From contig NZ_ML769301.1 of assembly GCF_009720385.1 (NCBI RefSeq), positions 372,001-436,000 on the forward strand: a stretch of 64,000 nt of DNA, written 5' to 3'. Source of the DNA: Catellatospora vulcania (lineage in GTDB: Bacteria > Actinomycetota > Actinomycetes > Mycobacteriales > Micromonosporaceae). Made by a program: the position numbers and the translations under genes. Below, one piece after another: positions 10,302-19,372 of this stretch (positions are counted from its first letter, which is position 1; every line of letters begins with the position of its first letter). The notes under the pieces are model-generated. The model was not told the DNA's origin. It did no database searches and saw nothing but the letters and a program-made list of their open reading frames with translations.

Positions 10302-11243
10302 ATGGTCGACGACGTGCGTGCGACAGCGGCCGAGCTGTCGCCGGACGAGTTCGAGGCTCTGTACGAGCGGCTGCGGCAATACGCCGACCGAGGACCGGCG
10401 GACCGGCGGGGGGCGCTGAACCACATCACGCCCGCGACCGTGCGGGCCGCCGCCCGAGAGGTCCGGCTCGGGCGGTCGGTGTCGCTGGCGGCGCCGGTGG
10501 AGACCGTCCCGGCGCCCGACAACCCGCAGCCGTCGACCCACCACATGATCAGCTCGCCGGCCGAGCACCGGCACAAGCCCGGTCTGAACTTCGCCTACGA
10601 CCGGCTGGCGATGAACATCCACGGCGACGCCGACTCGCACATCGACGCGCTGTGCCATGTCGTCTACGACGGGCTGATGTACAACCGGGTCGCGGCGGGC
10701 TCCACCGAGCCGGACGGCACCCCGGCGCTGTCCATCGACGTGGCCCACGACGGCATCGTCGGACGCGGCGTCCTGCTCGACATCCCGCGGCTGCGGGGCG
10801 TGCCGTGGCTGGAACCCGGCGACCACGTCACCGCCGCCGACCTCGCCGCGGCCGAACAGGCCCAGGGGGTCCGGGTGGGGCCCGGTGACCTGCTGTTCGT
10901 CCGGGTCGGCCACCGGCGCCGCCGCAACAGCCTCGGCCCGTGGGACGCGGCGGCCGCCCGCGTCGGGCTGCACCCCGCGGCGCTGGAGTTCCTGGCCGAG
11001 CGCGAGGTCGCGGTGCTGGGCGGCGACGGCAACAACGACACCGCGCCGTCGCCCGGCCTCGGGTTTCCGGTGCACGTGCTGGCCATCAACGCGCTCGGCC
11101 TGCACCTGATGGACTACCTGCAGTTCGGCGAGCTGCGCGCGCTGTGCGAGCAGGAGGAGCGCTGGTCGTTCCTGTGCGTCATCGCACCGCTGCGGCTGCC
11201 CGCGGCCACCGGCTCCCCGGTCAATCCCATCGCGGTGCTGTGA
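10302..11243 (+). CDS. cyclase family protein (kynurenine formamidase-like metal hydrolase)
   Basis: 313 residues, cytoplasmic. The metal-binding motif HGDADSHIDALCH near residues 106-118 matches the H-x4-H-x-D-x3-H pattern of the cyclase/arylformamidase superfamily (PF04199). N-terminal RRGALNHITP and later SLDV-type segments also fit. Members open cyclic or formylated substrates using Zn or Mn; examples include kynurenine formamidase and isatin hydrolase. The substrate here is not identifiable, and no tryptophan-catabolic partners (kynurenine hydroxylase, kynureninase) are nearby. ATG start with GGGAGA upstream. Likely co-transcribed with the DUF389 gene. Confidence 0.8.
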   Translation: MVDDVRATAAELSPDEFEALYERLRQYADRGPADRRGALNHITPATVRAAAREVRLGRSVSLAAPVETVPAPDNPQPSTHHMISSPAEHRHKPGLNFAYDRLAMNIHGDADSHIDALCHVVYDGLMYNRVAAGSTEPDGTPALSIDVAHDGIVGRGVLLDIPRLRGVPWLEPGDHVTAADLAAAEQAQGVRVGPGDLLFVRVGHRRRRNSLGPWDAAAARVGLHPAALEFLAEREVAVLGGDGNNDTAPSPGLGFPVHVLAINALGLHLMDYLQFGELRALCEQEERWSFLCVIAPLRLPAATGSPVNPIAVL

Positions 11244-11445
11244 CGTGGCCGGCTCGGGACACCGCACGGTTCGCTGTCGACCGACGCAGAACCTGCGAAG
11301 CGCGGATTTAGCAGTTTATGGCATGTGATGATGCATCTGGGATTAAACGGACGCGTGGTCACCGTCGGATGACCCGAAGCGCCCGCGAACACCTGCGCCC
11401 GGGTCGCGGCCCGCCGCTCACCCAGGTTTCGGAGGCGTGACAGCC

Positions 11446-12840
11446 ATGTCGAACGTAGATCTGGCCCGGATCCAGTTCGCGATGACGTCGATCTACCACT
11501 TCATCTTCGTGCCGATCACCATCGGGCTGGCCTTCCTCACCGCCATTCTGCAGACCGTCTGGCACCGCACCGGCCGGGACGAGTACCTGCGCCTGACCAA
11601 GTTCTTCGGCGTCCTGCTGGTGATCAACGTGGCGGTCGGCGTGGTGACCGGCCTCGTGCAGGAGTTCCAGTTCGGCATGGACTGGTCGGCGTACTCGCGG
11701 CTGGTCGGCGACGTGTTCGGCGCGCCCCTGGCGATGGAGGGCCTGGCCGCGTTCTTCCTGGAGTCGACCTTCCTCGGTTTGTGGATCTTCGGCTGGGGCA
11801 GGCTGTCGCGCCGCATCCACCTCGCCGCCATCTGGCTCGTCGCGCTGGGGGCTGCCGGATCCGCGGCGTTCATCCTGGCCGCGAACTCGTGGATGCAGCA
11901 CCCCGTCGGCTTCGAGATCAACGCGACCACGGGCCGCCCGCAGCTCAACGACATCTGGGCGGTGATGACCAACCCGGTGTTCCTCTGGGGGTACACCCAC
12001 GTGCTGCTCGCCTCGCTGGTCACCGGCTGCGTCCTCATGCTCGCCGTGTCCGCGTGGCATCTGCGGAAGCGCTCGAACCCGGAGGTCTTCGCCCGCTCGG
12101 CGAAGCTCGCCCTCGTCATCCTGGCCCCCGCCATGATCTTCCAGATGTTCATCGGCAGTGAACTCGGCGTCGTCGAGGCGAAGTACCAGCCGATGAAGAT
12201 CGCCGCCTCCGAGGCGCAGTGGACCACCTGCCAGCCGTGCTCGTTCTCGATCTTCCAGATCGGCGGCGGCAACCAGGACCAGACCCCCACGAAGATCATC
12301 GAAGTGCCGTACCTGCTGTCCCTGCTCGCCACCAACCACCTCGACGGCCAGGTCACCGGCCTCAACGAACTCAACGCCCAGTACCAGCAGCAGTACGGCC
12401 CCGGGAACTACGTGCCCAACGTGTTCATCCAGTACTGGTCGATGCGGGTGATGGCCTACCTCGCGATGGTGATCGTCCTGCTCGGCCTGTGGGGCCTGTG
12501 GGTGATGCGCCGCAAGCACCTGGAGACCGCGCACCGCTTCCTGGGGCTGGCCATGTGGGCCCCGGTCCTGCTGGTCCTGATGAACACGGCAGGCTGGATG
12601 CTCACCGAGAACGGCCGCCAACCCTGGATCGTCCAGGGCATCATGCTGACCGAGAACGGCATCTCGCCGTCGGTCAGCACCACCACGGTCGCGATCAGCC
12701 TGACGGTGTTCTTCCTGCTCTACGCCGCGCTGACGGTCGTCTGGCTGGTGCTGATGCTGCGCTACGCCCGCAAGGCGCCGCCACCGACGGTGCCCGCAGC
12801 CGAGGACACGACCGTGCCCGAACCCACGTTTGCTCGCTGA
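11446..12840 (+). CDS. cydA: cytochrome bd ubiquinol oxidase subunit I
   Basis: 464 residues. The N-terminus MSNVDLARIQFAMTSIYHFIFVP includes the conserved His of haem b595/d ligation (His18). The Q-loop region is of the short type, with GWMLTENGRQPWIVQG near residue 385. Multiple membrane helices span the length. It forms the quinol:O2 oxidoreductase with CydB, a high-affinity terminal oxidase used at low oxygen. The ATG at 11446 is 10 nt from GGAGG, while the GTG at 11437 lies only 1 nt from it, so the ATG is preferred. cydB follows 7 nt after the stop codon. The cydDC exporter genes are not in the window. Confidence 0.97.
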   Translation: MSNVDLARIQFAMTSIYHFIFVPITIGLAFLTAILQTVWHRTGRDEYLRLTKFFGVLLVINVAVGVVTGLVQEFQFGMDWSAYSRLVGDVFGAPLAMEGLAAFFLESTFLGLWIFGWGRLSRRIHLAAIWLVALGAAGSAAFILAANSWMQHPVGFEINATTGRPQLNDIWAVMTNPVFLWGYTHVLLASLVTGCVLMLAVSAWHLRKRSNPEVFARSAKLALVILAPAMIFQMFIGSELGVVEAKYQPMKIAASEAQWTTCQPCSFSIFQIGGGNQDQTPTKIIEVPYLLSLLATNHLDGQVTGLNELNAQYQQQYGPGNYVPNVFIQYWSMRVMAYLAMVIVLLGLWGLWVMRRKHLETAHRFLGLAMWAPVLLVLMNTAGWMLTENGRQPWIVQGIMLTENGISPSVSTTTVAISLTVFFLLYAALTVVWLVLMLRYARKAPPPTVPAAEDTTVPEPTFAR

Positions 12841-12847
12841 GGCCGCC

Positions 12848-13849
12848 ATGACACTGCCCGACATCTGGTTCATCGCCATCGCCGTGCTGTGGACCGGCTT
12901 CTTCATCCTGGAGGGCTTCGACTTCGGGGTCGGCATGCTGCACGGGGTCGTCGGCCGCGACGACGCCGGCCGGCAGATGGCCGTCAGCTCCATCGGACCG
13001 CTGTGGGACGGCAACGAGGTCTGGCTCGTCGTCGCCGCCGCGGCCATGTTCGCGGCCTTCCCCGGCTGGTACGCCACCATGTTCTCCGCCCTCTACCTCG
13101 CCCTCGTGCTGGCGCTGGTCGCGCTCATCGTCCGCGGCATGTCCTTCGAATACCGCAACAAGGACGCCCACCCGCGCTGGCGGCGCACCTGGAGCACGCT
13201 GATGACCGTCGGCAGCGTGCTCGCTCCGTTCGTGCTCGGCGTCGGGCTCGGCGACCTCCTGCACGGCCTGCCGATCGGCGCCGACCAGGAGTACGCGGGC
13301 ACGTTCGCCGACCTGCTGCCGCCCTACTCGCTGTTCGTGGGCCTGACCTTCGTGGTGCTGTGCGCGCTGCACGGCGCCACGTTCCTGGCCCTGAAGACCA
13401 CCGCCGACGTGCGCGAACGCGCCGTGCGCCTCACCCGCAGGATCGCCCCGTGGGCCGCGCTCGCGGTGCTGATCTACATCACCTGGTCGCACGTGCTGTC
13501 GGGCAAGGGCTTCCTGCCCAACGTCATCGAGATCGCCGCGGTGCTGGCCGTGCTCGCCGCCGCCTGGCTGGTCAAGGAGGGCAAGGAGGGCTGGGCCTTC
13601 ACCGCCACCACCTTCGCCATGGCCACCAGCGTGCTGGTCATCTTCACCAACCTCTACCCGCGGGTCATGGTCTCCACCATGGGCGCGGCCAACGACCTCA
13701 CCGTGGCCAACACCGCCTCCGGTTCGTACGCGTTGACCGTCATGACCTGGGTGCTCGTGGTCCTGCTCCCGGTCGTCATCCTCTATCAGGGCTGGACATA
13801 CCACGTCTTCCGCCGGCGCCTCACCCACGCCGACGTCACCGACGAGTGA
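12848..13849 (+). CDS. cydB: cytochrome bd ubiquinol oxidase subunit II
   Basis: 333 residues with about eight membrane helices. The N-terminus MTLPDIWFIAIAVLWTGFFI then LEGFDFGVGMLH is the CydB signature, and GPLWDGNEVWL is the second conserved block. It pairs with CydA in the membrane oxidase. The ATG at 12848 is 7 nt after the cydA stop codon, giving tight coupling. In-frame codons upstream (12830) overlap cydA and lack a conserved sequence. The locus is likely induced under oxygen limitation, as in other actinobacteria, and shares the window with a DosR-like hypoxia locus, though I saw no DosR-like box in front of cydA. Confidence 0.97.
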   Translation: MTLPDIWFIAIAVLWTGFFILEGFDFGVGMLHGVVGRDDAGRQMAVSSIGPLWDGNEVWLVVAAAAMFAAFPGWYATMFSALYLALVLALVALIVRGMSFEYRNKDAHPRWRRTWSTLMTVGSVLAPFVLGVGLGDLLHGLPIGADQEYAGTFADLLPPYSLFVGLTFVVLCALHGATFLALKTTADVRERAVRLTRRIAPWAALAVLIYITWSHVLSGKGFLPNVIEIAAVLAVLAAAWLVKEGKEGWAFTATTFAMATSVLVIFTNLYPRVMVSTMGAANDLTVANTASGSYALTVMTWVLVVLLPVVILYQGWTYHVFRRRLTHADVTDE

Positions 13850-13934
13850 CGCCCCGGCGCAGAGGCGCTTGACGACGCGGTTCCGTGGACGAGGTCAAAA
13901 CGCTAAGATCACCAGGCTCGGGCCTGGAGGACAC

Positions 13935-14951
13935 ATGACGGACACTGCGGTCAGCGAGGTGCGGGCAGCTGACCGGCGCCGGACCACCGGCCGGCGGATA
14001 CCCGTCCTGCTCGCCCGCACCGCGCTGGGCGGCCTGCTAGCCGTATCGACCGCGCTGCTCATCGTGCGGCTCACCGGGTGGGACGCGGGAACGGCGCTCG
14101 CCGTGCCCCTGGTGCTCTTCCCGTACGCCCTGGTGCTCAGCCTGCTCGCGCTCGGCGCCGTGCTCGCCGCCGCCGCGCTGCGCTCACGCTGGACGGTGCT
14201 CGCCGTCGCGGTCCTCACCGCAGCCCAGGTCGCGGTGCTGGCGCCCCGGTTCCTCCCCGACCGGCAGCAGCTCCCGGCGCAGGCGGCCGAGCTGCGCGTG
14301 GCCAGTCTCAACGCCGACGTCGGGGGAGCGGATCCGCGGGCGCTGGTGCGGCTGGTCCAGGCCGAGCACATCGACGTGCTGGCCGTGCAGCAGCTGCCGG
14401 CCGCGGGCATCGCCGCGCTCACCGAGGCCGGCCTGGACGCGCTGCTGCCCTACCACGAGCTGCGACCCGAGTACGACTCCTCGATCTACTCGCGGCTCCC
14501 GCTGACCCAGGGCGGCCCGCTGCGCGCCGACACCGCCTGGCCGCAGACGACCGCGGCCGTGACCGTGGACGGGCGCACCATCCGGCTGGTGGCCGTGCAC
14601 ACGTACTACCCGCTGGGTGACGCGCGGCGCTGGACCCGCGACATGGCCGCCCTGGCCTCCGTCGCCCGCGACAGCGGCCCGGACACCGTGTTCCTGGGCG
14701 ACTTCAACGCCTCCCTCGACCATGCGCCGATGCGTGACCTGCTCGCGGCGGGCCTCGTCGACACCCACGCCGAGCTCGGCCGCGGCTGGGCCCGCACCTG
14801 GCCGGTGGGCGTGAGCCCGGTGCCGCCGCTGGTGCAGCTCGACCACGTCCTGCACGGCTCCGGCCTGGCGGGCGTGTCGGCCGGTGAACGGACCGTGCCG
14901 GGCACGGACCACCGGGCGGTCGTCGCGGTGCTGGCCCTGCTGCCCGGCTAG
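13935..14951 (+). CDS. membrane-anchored endonuclease/exonuclease/phosphatase family protein
   Basis: 338 residues. The ATG at 13935 follows GGAGG at 4 nt; the upstream in-frame extension to 13869 lacks a site. Three hydrophobic helices (residues about 25-105) are followed by an extracytoplasmic EEP domain with FLGDFNASLDH and GTDHRAVVAVL, the catalytic Asp/Asn and terminal Asp-His of the DNase I-like fold. The same three-helix plus EEP arrangement is common in actinobacteria, where the substrate (phosphodiester or phospholipid) is usually unknown. The gene is convergent with the AfsR-like regulator; their ends overlap by 4 bases at 14948-14951. A TANNNT element (TAAGAT, 13904-13909) may be its -10. 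Confidence 0.82.
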   Translation: MTDTAVSEVRAADRRRTTGRRIPVLLARTALGGLLAVSTALLIVRLTGWDAGTALAVPLVLFPYALVLSLLALGAVLAAAALRSRWTVLAVAVLTAAQVAVLAPRFLPDRQQLPAQAAELRVASLNADVGGADPRALVRLVQAEHIDVLAVQQLPAAGIAALTEAGLDALLPYHELRPEYDSSIYSRLPLTQGGPLRADTAWPQTTAAVTVDGRTIRLVAVHTYYPLGDARRWTRDMAALASVARDSGPDTVFLGDFNASLDHAPMRDLLAAGLVDTHAELGRGWARTWPVGVSPVPPLVQLDHVLHGSGLAGVSAGERTVPGTDHRAVVAVLALLPG

Positions 14952-17770
14952 GAGCGCGGGCCGGTCGCGGTGAGGCGGGCCAGCCGCCGCCGTGCCCCGT
15001 CGGCGGCCGGGTCCCCGAGGTCGTCGTAGATGCGCACCGCCCGCCGCCACGCCTCGGCGGCCGCGGGCAGGTCCGCCAGCTGCTCGCGCGCCTCGCCGAG
15101 CCGGGTCAGCGTCTCCGCCTCGTGGTAGCGGTTGGCGGACTCGCGGAAGCGTTCGATGGACTGCTCGTAACACACCACCGCCTGGGCCAGGTCGCCGAGC
15201 CGGTGGTGGGCGAACCCGAGGCTGTCCAGCGTCGCCGCCTGGCCTACCCGGTCGGCCATCCGCTGCTGCTGGTCGAGGGCCTCGGTGCAGTCGGCGACGG
15301 CCTGCCGGTAGTCGCCGTTGAGGGCGTGCAGGTAACCCTTCGTGTTCAGCGCGCGCGCCTCGGCGTAGCTGTTGCCGATGAGCCGGGACACCCGCAGCGC
15401 CTCGATACTGTGCGCGAGCGCCTCCTCCAGCCGGCCCCGAGCCGTGCAGTGCTCGGTGTAGTGGCGCAGCGTCAGCGCGAGGCTGTCCAGGTCGCCGAGC
15501 TGCTCGTACAGCGCGAGCGCGCGCCGCACGCGGTGTTCGGCGGCGTCGTGATCGCCGAGGCGCATCAGCGCGCGGGCGAGCATCCGGTTGGCGAGCGCCT
15601 GCGCCTGCAGGTCGCCGATCCGTTCCGCGGCGGCCAGTGCGGCCTGCTGTGCCGTCAGCTGGTCCTGGAACAGCCCGCGCGGGGCGAGATAGGCGGCCAG
15701 CGTCCAGGCGAGCTGGCAGGCGTACCGCTCGAACCCGGTCTCCGCGGCCTGGCGCAGCACCCGCAGCAGCACGGGGTGCTCGGCGTTGAACCACGCCACC
15801 GCGCCGGCCCGGTCCGGGATCGGCACGTGCAGGTTCGCCGGCAGCGGGGGGACCGGGTCGACCGGCGTCCACGTCGGCTGGAGCAGCAGCGCGGCGGGAT
15901 AGGAGCTGTGCAGGTAGTGGTCGTACAGCCGGGTGAGCGCGGCGTGCCTGCTGTCCGCGTGCTCGGATGCCTGTGCCAGCTCGGCCGCGTACGAGCGGAG
16001 CAGGTCGTGCAGCGAGTAGCGCCCCGGCCGGTGCTCGGTCAGCAGGTGGAGCCGGGTCAGCTCGTGCAGCAGCGGCGCGACGGCGGCCCGGGGCCGGCCC
16101 AGCAGCGTCGCGGCCGCGTCGCCGGTCAGGTCGGGACCCGGATGCAGCCCGAGCAGGCGCAGCAGGTGTGCCGCATCCTCGCTCAGGGCACGGTGCGACC
16201 ACGAGAACACGCGCCGCACATCGCCGTCGGCCAGCGCCTCCAGCCTGCCCTCGGCCGGGCGCAGTTGCGCCGCGACGGCTTCGAGCGGGAACGTGGGCTT
16301 GGCCGCCACCCGCGCGGCCACCATCGACAGGGCGAGCGGCAGGCGGCCGGTCGCCTCGATCATCTCCGCGGTGGCCGCCGGCTCCGCGGCGATCCGGCCG
16401 GCGCCGAGCCGGCTGCGCAGCAGGTTCATCGACTCGGCGGCCGTGAGCACCTCCAGCGTCAGCGGCCGGGCGCCCTCCGCCGCGACGAGGCCGGCGAGCT
16501 GGTCCCGGCTCGTCACGACGACCACACACCGGCCCGCGCCGGGCAGCAGCGGGCGCACCTGGTCGGCGTCGCGCGCGTTGTCCAGCACGATCAGCATCCG
16601 CCGGGCGGCCAGCAGGCTGCGGTACAGCCCGGTCCGGGCGTCGGTGCTGGTCGGTATGCGGCCGATCGGCACGCCGAGCGCCTCCAGGAAGGCGACCAGG
16701 GCGTCGGCGGGGGAGACGGTGTCGGCGTCGTCGTAGCCGCGCAGGTTCGCGTACAACTGGCCGTCGGGGAACCGGTCGACCGCCCGATGTGCCCAGTGCA
16801 GCGCCAGGGTGGTCTTGCCGACGCCGGCCATCCCGCTGACGGTGGTGATGTCCACGCCGGCCGGGCCGGTGTCCGAGGTGTCCAGGGCGGCGTTGAGCCG
16901 GGCCAGCTCCCCGTCGCGGCCGACGAAGCCCGGCAGCGCCAGCGGCAGTTGCCGCGGGGGCGCCTCCACCGGGCCGGGCGGCACGACGAAGCCCGGCCCT
17001 GGCGGCGCAGGCCGCGGCCCGAGGCGGTGGTGCAGGACGTCGTCGTGCAGGCGGGTCAGCTCGGGCCCGGGGTCCATCCCGGTCTCCTCGGCCAGCACCT
17101 GCCGGGCCTGCCGGAAGGCCGCCAGCGCCCCTGACACGTCGCCGATCTGGTACAGGCACAGCATGAGCTGGGCCCACGCCCGCTGCCGCAGCGGATGGCG
17201 GTCGAGCAGGGCGCGCAGCCGCGGGATCACCACGGCGGGCTCGCCCAGCGCGAGCCGTGCCACGGCGTAGTCCTCCTCGGCCAGCAGCCGCCGCTCCTCC
17301 AACTGCCCGACCCGCCCGGTGAGCAGCCTCGGCAGTGGCAGGCCGGCCAGGGCAGGACCGCGCCACATGCCGACCGCGGCGGCCAGCTCGGCCTGCGCGC
17401 CCGCCGGGTCGCCGTCGGCCAGCGCGGCCCGGCCCCGCGCGGCGGCGGCGTCGAACCGGTCCACGTCGCGTTCGCCCGGCTCGACCCGCAGCAGGTAACC
17501 GCCCGGGGTGGTGCTGATCCGGCGCTCGGCGGCCTGCTCGCCGGTCAGCGCCTGGCGCAGGCCGCGAACGTAGGTGCGCACGTTGGCGGCGGCCGACGCG
17601 GGCGGCTGGTCGCCCCACAGCATCGCCGTCAGCTCACCGGTGGAGACGGCCTCGGCAGGTCGCAGCAGCAGCGCCGCCAGGACCAGCTGCTGCTTGGTCG
17701 AGCCGAGCGTTACCGGCCGGCCGTCACGGGACACCGCGAGCGGGCCGAGCAGGCCGAAGTGGACGGACAT
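14948..17770 (-). CDS. AfsR/SARP family transcriptional regulator (BTAD + NB-ARC + TPR)
   Basis: 940 residues from the ATG at 17770, which gives the canonical SARP start MSVHFGLLGPLAV and has AGGTG just upstream; a further 38 in-frame codons upstream are not conserved-looking. Domains in order: OmpR-type winged helix (1-95), bacterial transcriptional activator domain (about 100-245), NB-ARC ATPase with Walker A GMAGVGKTTL and Walker B MLIVLDNARD, then a long TPR-rich C-terminal half with repeated ALA and LGD helices. SARP regulators bind direct repeats overlapping -35 regions and activate antibiotic or developmental genes. Three GTTGT direct repeats lie in the divergent promoter region at 17811-17836. 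No biosynthetic gene cluster is visible, so the target may be the divergent M23 gene or distant loci. Confidence 0.9.
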   Translation of the reverse strand: MSVHFGLLGPLAVSRDGRPVTLGSTKQQLVLAALLLRPAEAVSTGELTAMLWGDQPPASAAANVRTYVRGLRQALTGEQAAERRISTTPGGYLLRVEPGERDVDRFDAAAARGRAALADGDPAGAQAELAAAVGMWRGPALAGLPLPRLLTGRVGQLEERRLLAEEDYAVARLALGEPAVVIPRLRALLDRHPLRQRAWAQLMLCLYQIGDVSGALAAFRQARQVLAEETGMDPGPELTRLHDDVLHHRLGPRPAPPGPGFVVPPGPVEAPPRQLPLALPGFVGRDGELARLNAALDTSDTGPAGVDITTVSGMAGVGKTTLALHWAHRAVDRFPDGQLYANLRGYDDADTVSPADALVAFLEALGVPIGRIPTSTDARTGLYRSLLAARRMLIVLDNARDADQVRPLLPGAGRCVVVVTSRDQLAGLVAAEGARPLTLEVLTAAESMNLLRSRLGAGRIAAEPAATAEMIEATGRLPLALSMVAARVAAKPTFPLEAVAAQLRPAEGRLEALADGDVRRVFSWSHRALSEDAAHLLRLLGLHPGPDLTGDAAATLLGRPRAAVAPLLHELTRLHLLTEHRPGRYSLHDLLRSYAAELAQASEHADSRHAALTRLYDHYLHSSYPAALLLQPTWTPVDPVPPLPANLHVPIPDRAGAVAWFNAEHPVLLRVLRQAAETGFERYACQLAWTLAAYLAPRGLFQDQLTAQQAALAAAERIGDLQAQALANRMLARALMRLGDHDAAEHRVRRALALYEQLGDLDSLALTLRHYTEHCTARGRLEEALAHSIEALRVSRLIGNSYAEARALNTKGYLHALNGDYRQAVADCTEALDQQQRMADRVGQAATLDSLGFAHHRLGDLAQAVVCYEQSIERFRESANRYHEAETLTRLGEAREQLADLPAAAEAWRRAVRIYDDLGDPAADGARRRLARLTATGPRS

Positions 17771-17810
17771 CCTCACCTCGTGTGCAGTGCTTAGCGGCCG
17801 CGGCCAACCG

Positions 17811-17836
17811 GTTGTACGGCGTTGTGCACGAGTTGT
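17811..17836. promoter_or_regulatory. SARP-type direct repeats in divergent promoter
   Basis: GTTGT occurs at 17811, 17821 and 17832, one helical turn apart (10 and 11 bp). SARP proteins typically bind direct repeats at 11-bp intervals near -35. The element lies between the AfsR-like gene and the divergent M23 peptidase gene, so it could control either or both. The plus-strand TACCAT at 17850-17855 is a possible -10. Confidence 0.45.
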
Positions 17837-17971
17837 AGATCGGCCACCGTACCATCCGGCCGCGCATGACCCGTCGAGCCACATCGATCTTCGTGCGGCG
17901 CTCGAAGCGACGCAGACCCCCTGTCGCCGTCACGGCCGGAGCGGCCGTGCCCCCAACGAAAGGCACCCCCC

Positions 17972-19309
17972 TTGTCCGGAAGATTTCGTCGCGCCTTAAC
18001 CGGCGTGTGCGCCATGCTGCTGGCCGTGCTGGCGGTCGGGGCCGGACCGGCTCGTGCGGCCGGCCCGATGCCCTTCTTCCAGCTGCCGTTCCCGTGCGGC
18101 GAGACGTGGCGTCTGGCCACCTATGCGGGTCACGACGACTACGACATCGACATGACGTTCACCGGCGGCGGCAGCAACGGCCGCATGATCCTGGCCGCGG
18201 CCGGGGGCACCATCAGCGCCGGGTGGAGCAGCGGCGGTGGCGGCAACTACGCGATCATCGACCACGGCGGCGGCTGGCGCACCACGTACATGCACATGCT
18301 CCAGCCGGCCAGCCAGAGCTCCGGCTGGGTCGACGGCGGCACCCCGATCGGCTGGGTCGGCAGCACCGGCAACTCGACCGGCCCGCACCTGCACTTCGAG
18401 GTGACCCGCGACGGCGGCAAGACCGAGGCGTACTTCAACGGCTCGGCCTCGGGCATCACCTCCGACGGCAGCGCCAACACCGGCCCGATCTGGGTCAACG
18501 GCCCGGTCTCCCCGGCCCGCAACGTCACCAGTGCCAACTGCAACGGCGGGATGCAGGTGTACGAGGCCCACAGCGCCAACGGGTGGCGGATGCTGCCGGT
18601 GGTGGGCCCCAGCGGCCCGGTGACGGGCTCGGCCACGGCTGCCATCGCGATCGGCAGCAATAAGATCGTCTACAGCGTCAAGGGCGGCCGGATCTTCGAG
18701 ACGGCCAGCAGCATCGGCTGGAACAACCTGTGGACCGGCATCGACGGCGCGCAGGGCACGGCGCTCGCGGCGCTGAACCTCAACGGCGAGAAGCTGATCT
18801 ACAGTGTCGTCGGCGGCTACGTGCACGAGGCGAGCAGCAACAACGGCTGGCGCAACCTCAACACCGGCATCGGCGGGGTCAGCAACTCCTCGATCTCGGT
18901 GATCGCGCTGAACGGCGTGAAGTACATCTACAGCATCGTCGGCGGGTACGTGCACGAGGCGCACAGCGCGAACGGCTGGCGCAACCTCAACACCGGGGTG
19001 CCCGCCTCGGCCGTCGCCGCGATCACGGTCGGCACCACGAAGATCCTTTACACGGTCAACGGCGGCTCGGTGTACGAGGCGGCCAGCAACAACGGCTGGA
19101 CGAACATGGGGACCGGCATCTCCGGCGTCTCCGGCGCCACCATCGCGGCGGCGAACCTCAACGGCGAGAAGCTGATCTACACCATGTACGGCGGCTACGT
19201 GCACGAGGCGAGCAGCAACAACGGCTGGCGCAACCTCAACTCCGGCGTCACCGGCTCGCGCACCAGCGTGCTGGCCCTCAGCGGAGTCAAGTACCTGTAC
19301 TCCAACTGA
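17972..19309 (+). CDS. secreted M23-family peptidase with C-terminal tandem-repeat (lectin-like propeller) domain
   Basis: 445 residues. The start is TTG at 17972, with GAAAGG 8 nt upstream and a signal peptide directly after (MSGRFRRALTGVCAMLLAVL). The peptidase domain carries HDDYDID (zinc His54 and Asp58), YMHML and GPHLHFEV (His139/His141), the lysostaphin/LytM M23 motifs. Relatives cleave peptide bridges in peptidoglycan or proteins such as elastin. Residues about 185-445 consist of five to six repeats of about 46 residues with the core GGYVHEASSNNGWRNLNTGI, suggesting a beta-propeller sugar-binding domain. The gene is divergent from the AfsR-like regulator. Confidence 0.88.
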   Translation: MSGRFRRALTGVCAMLLAVLAVGAGPARAAGPMPFFQLPFPCGETWRLATYAGHDDYDIDMTFTGGGSNGRMILAAAGGTISAGWSSGGGGNYAIIDHGGGWRTTYMHMLQPASQSSGWVDGGTPIGWVGSTGNSTGPHLHFEVTRDGGKTEAYFNGSASGITSDGSANTGPIWVNGPVSPARNVTSANCNGGMQVYEAHSANGWRMLPVVGPSGPVTGSATAAIAIGSNKIVYSVKGGRIFETASSIGWNNLWTGIDGAQGTALAALNLNGEKLIYSVVGGYVHEASSNNGWRNLNTGIGGVSNSSISVIALNGVKYIYSIVGGYVHEAHSANGWRNLNTGVPASAVAAITVGTTKILYTVNGGSVYEAASNNGWTNMGTGISGVSGATIAAANLNGEKLIYTMYGGYVHEASSNNGWRNLNSGVTGSRTSVLALSGVKYLYSN

Positions 19310-19313
19310 TCCG

Positions 19314-19360
19314 ATGCCCGGAGCCGCCGGCCGAACCATGCCGGAGGCGGCTCCGGGCAT
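19314..19360. terminator. bidirectional terminator between M23 and S8 peptidase genes
   Basis: A perfect 15-bp stem ATGCCCGGAGCCGCC (19314-19328) / GGCGGCTCCGGGCAT (19346-19360), 17-nt loop, lies 4 nt after the M23 stop codon and 12 nt from the stop of the oppositely oriented S8 gene. Confidence 0.75.
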
Positions 19361-19372
19361 CCCACCGGCCGG

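Noticed and set aside
11330-11337. GATGCATC palindrome upstream of cydA as a possible redox (Rex) operator
   Set aside because: Only 8 bp and lacks the TTGTGAA/TTCACAA arms of Rex sites; chance palindromes of this size are expected.
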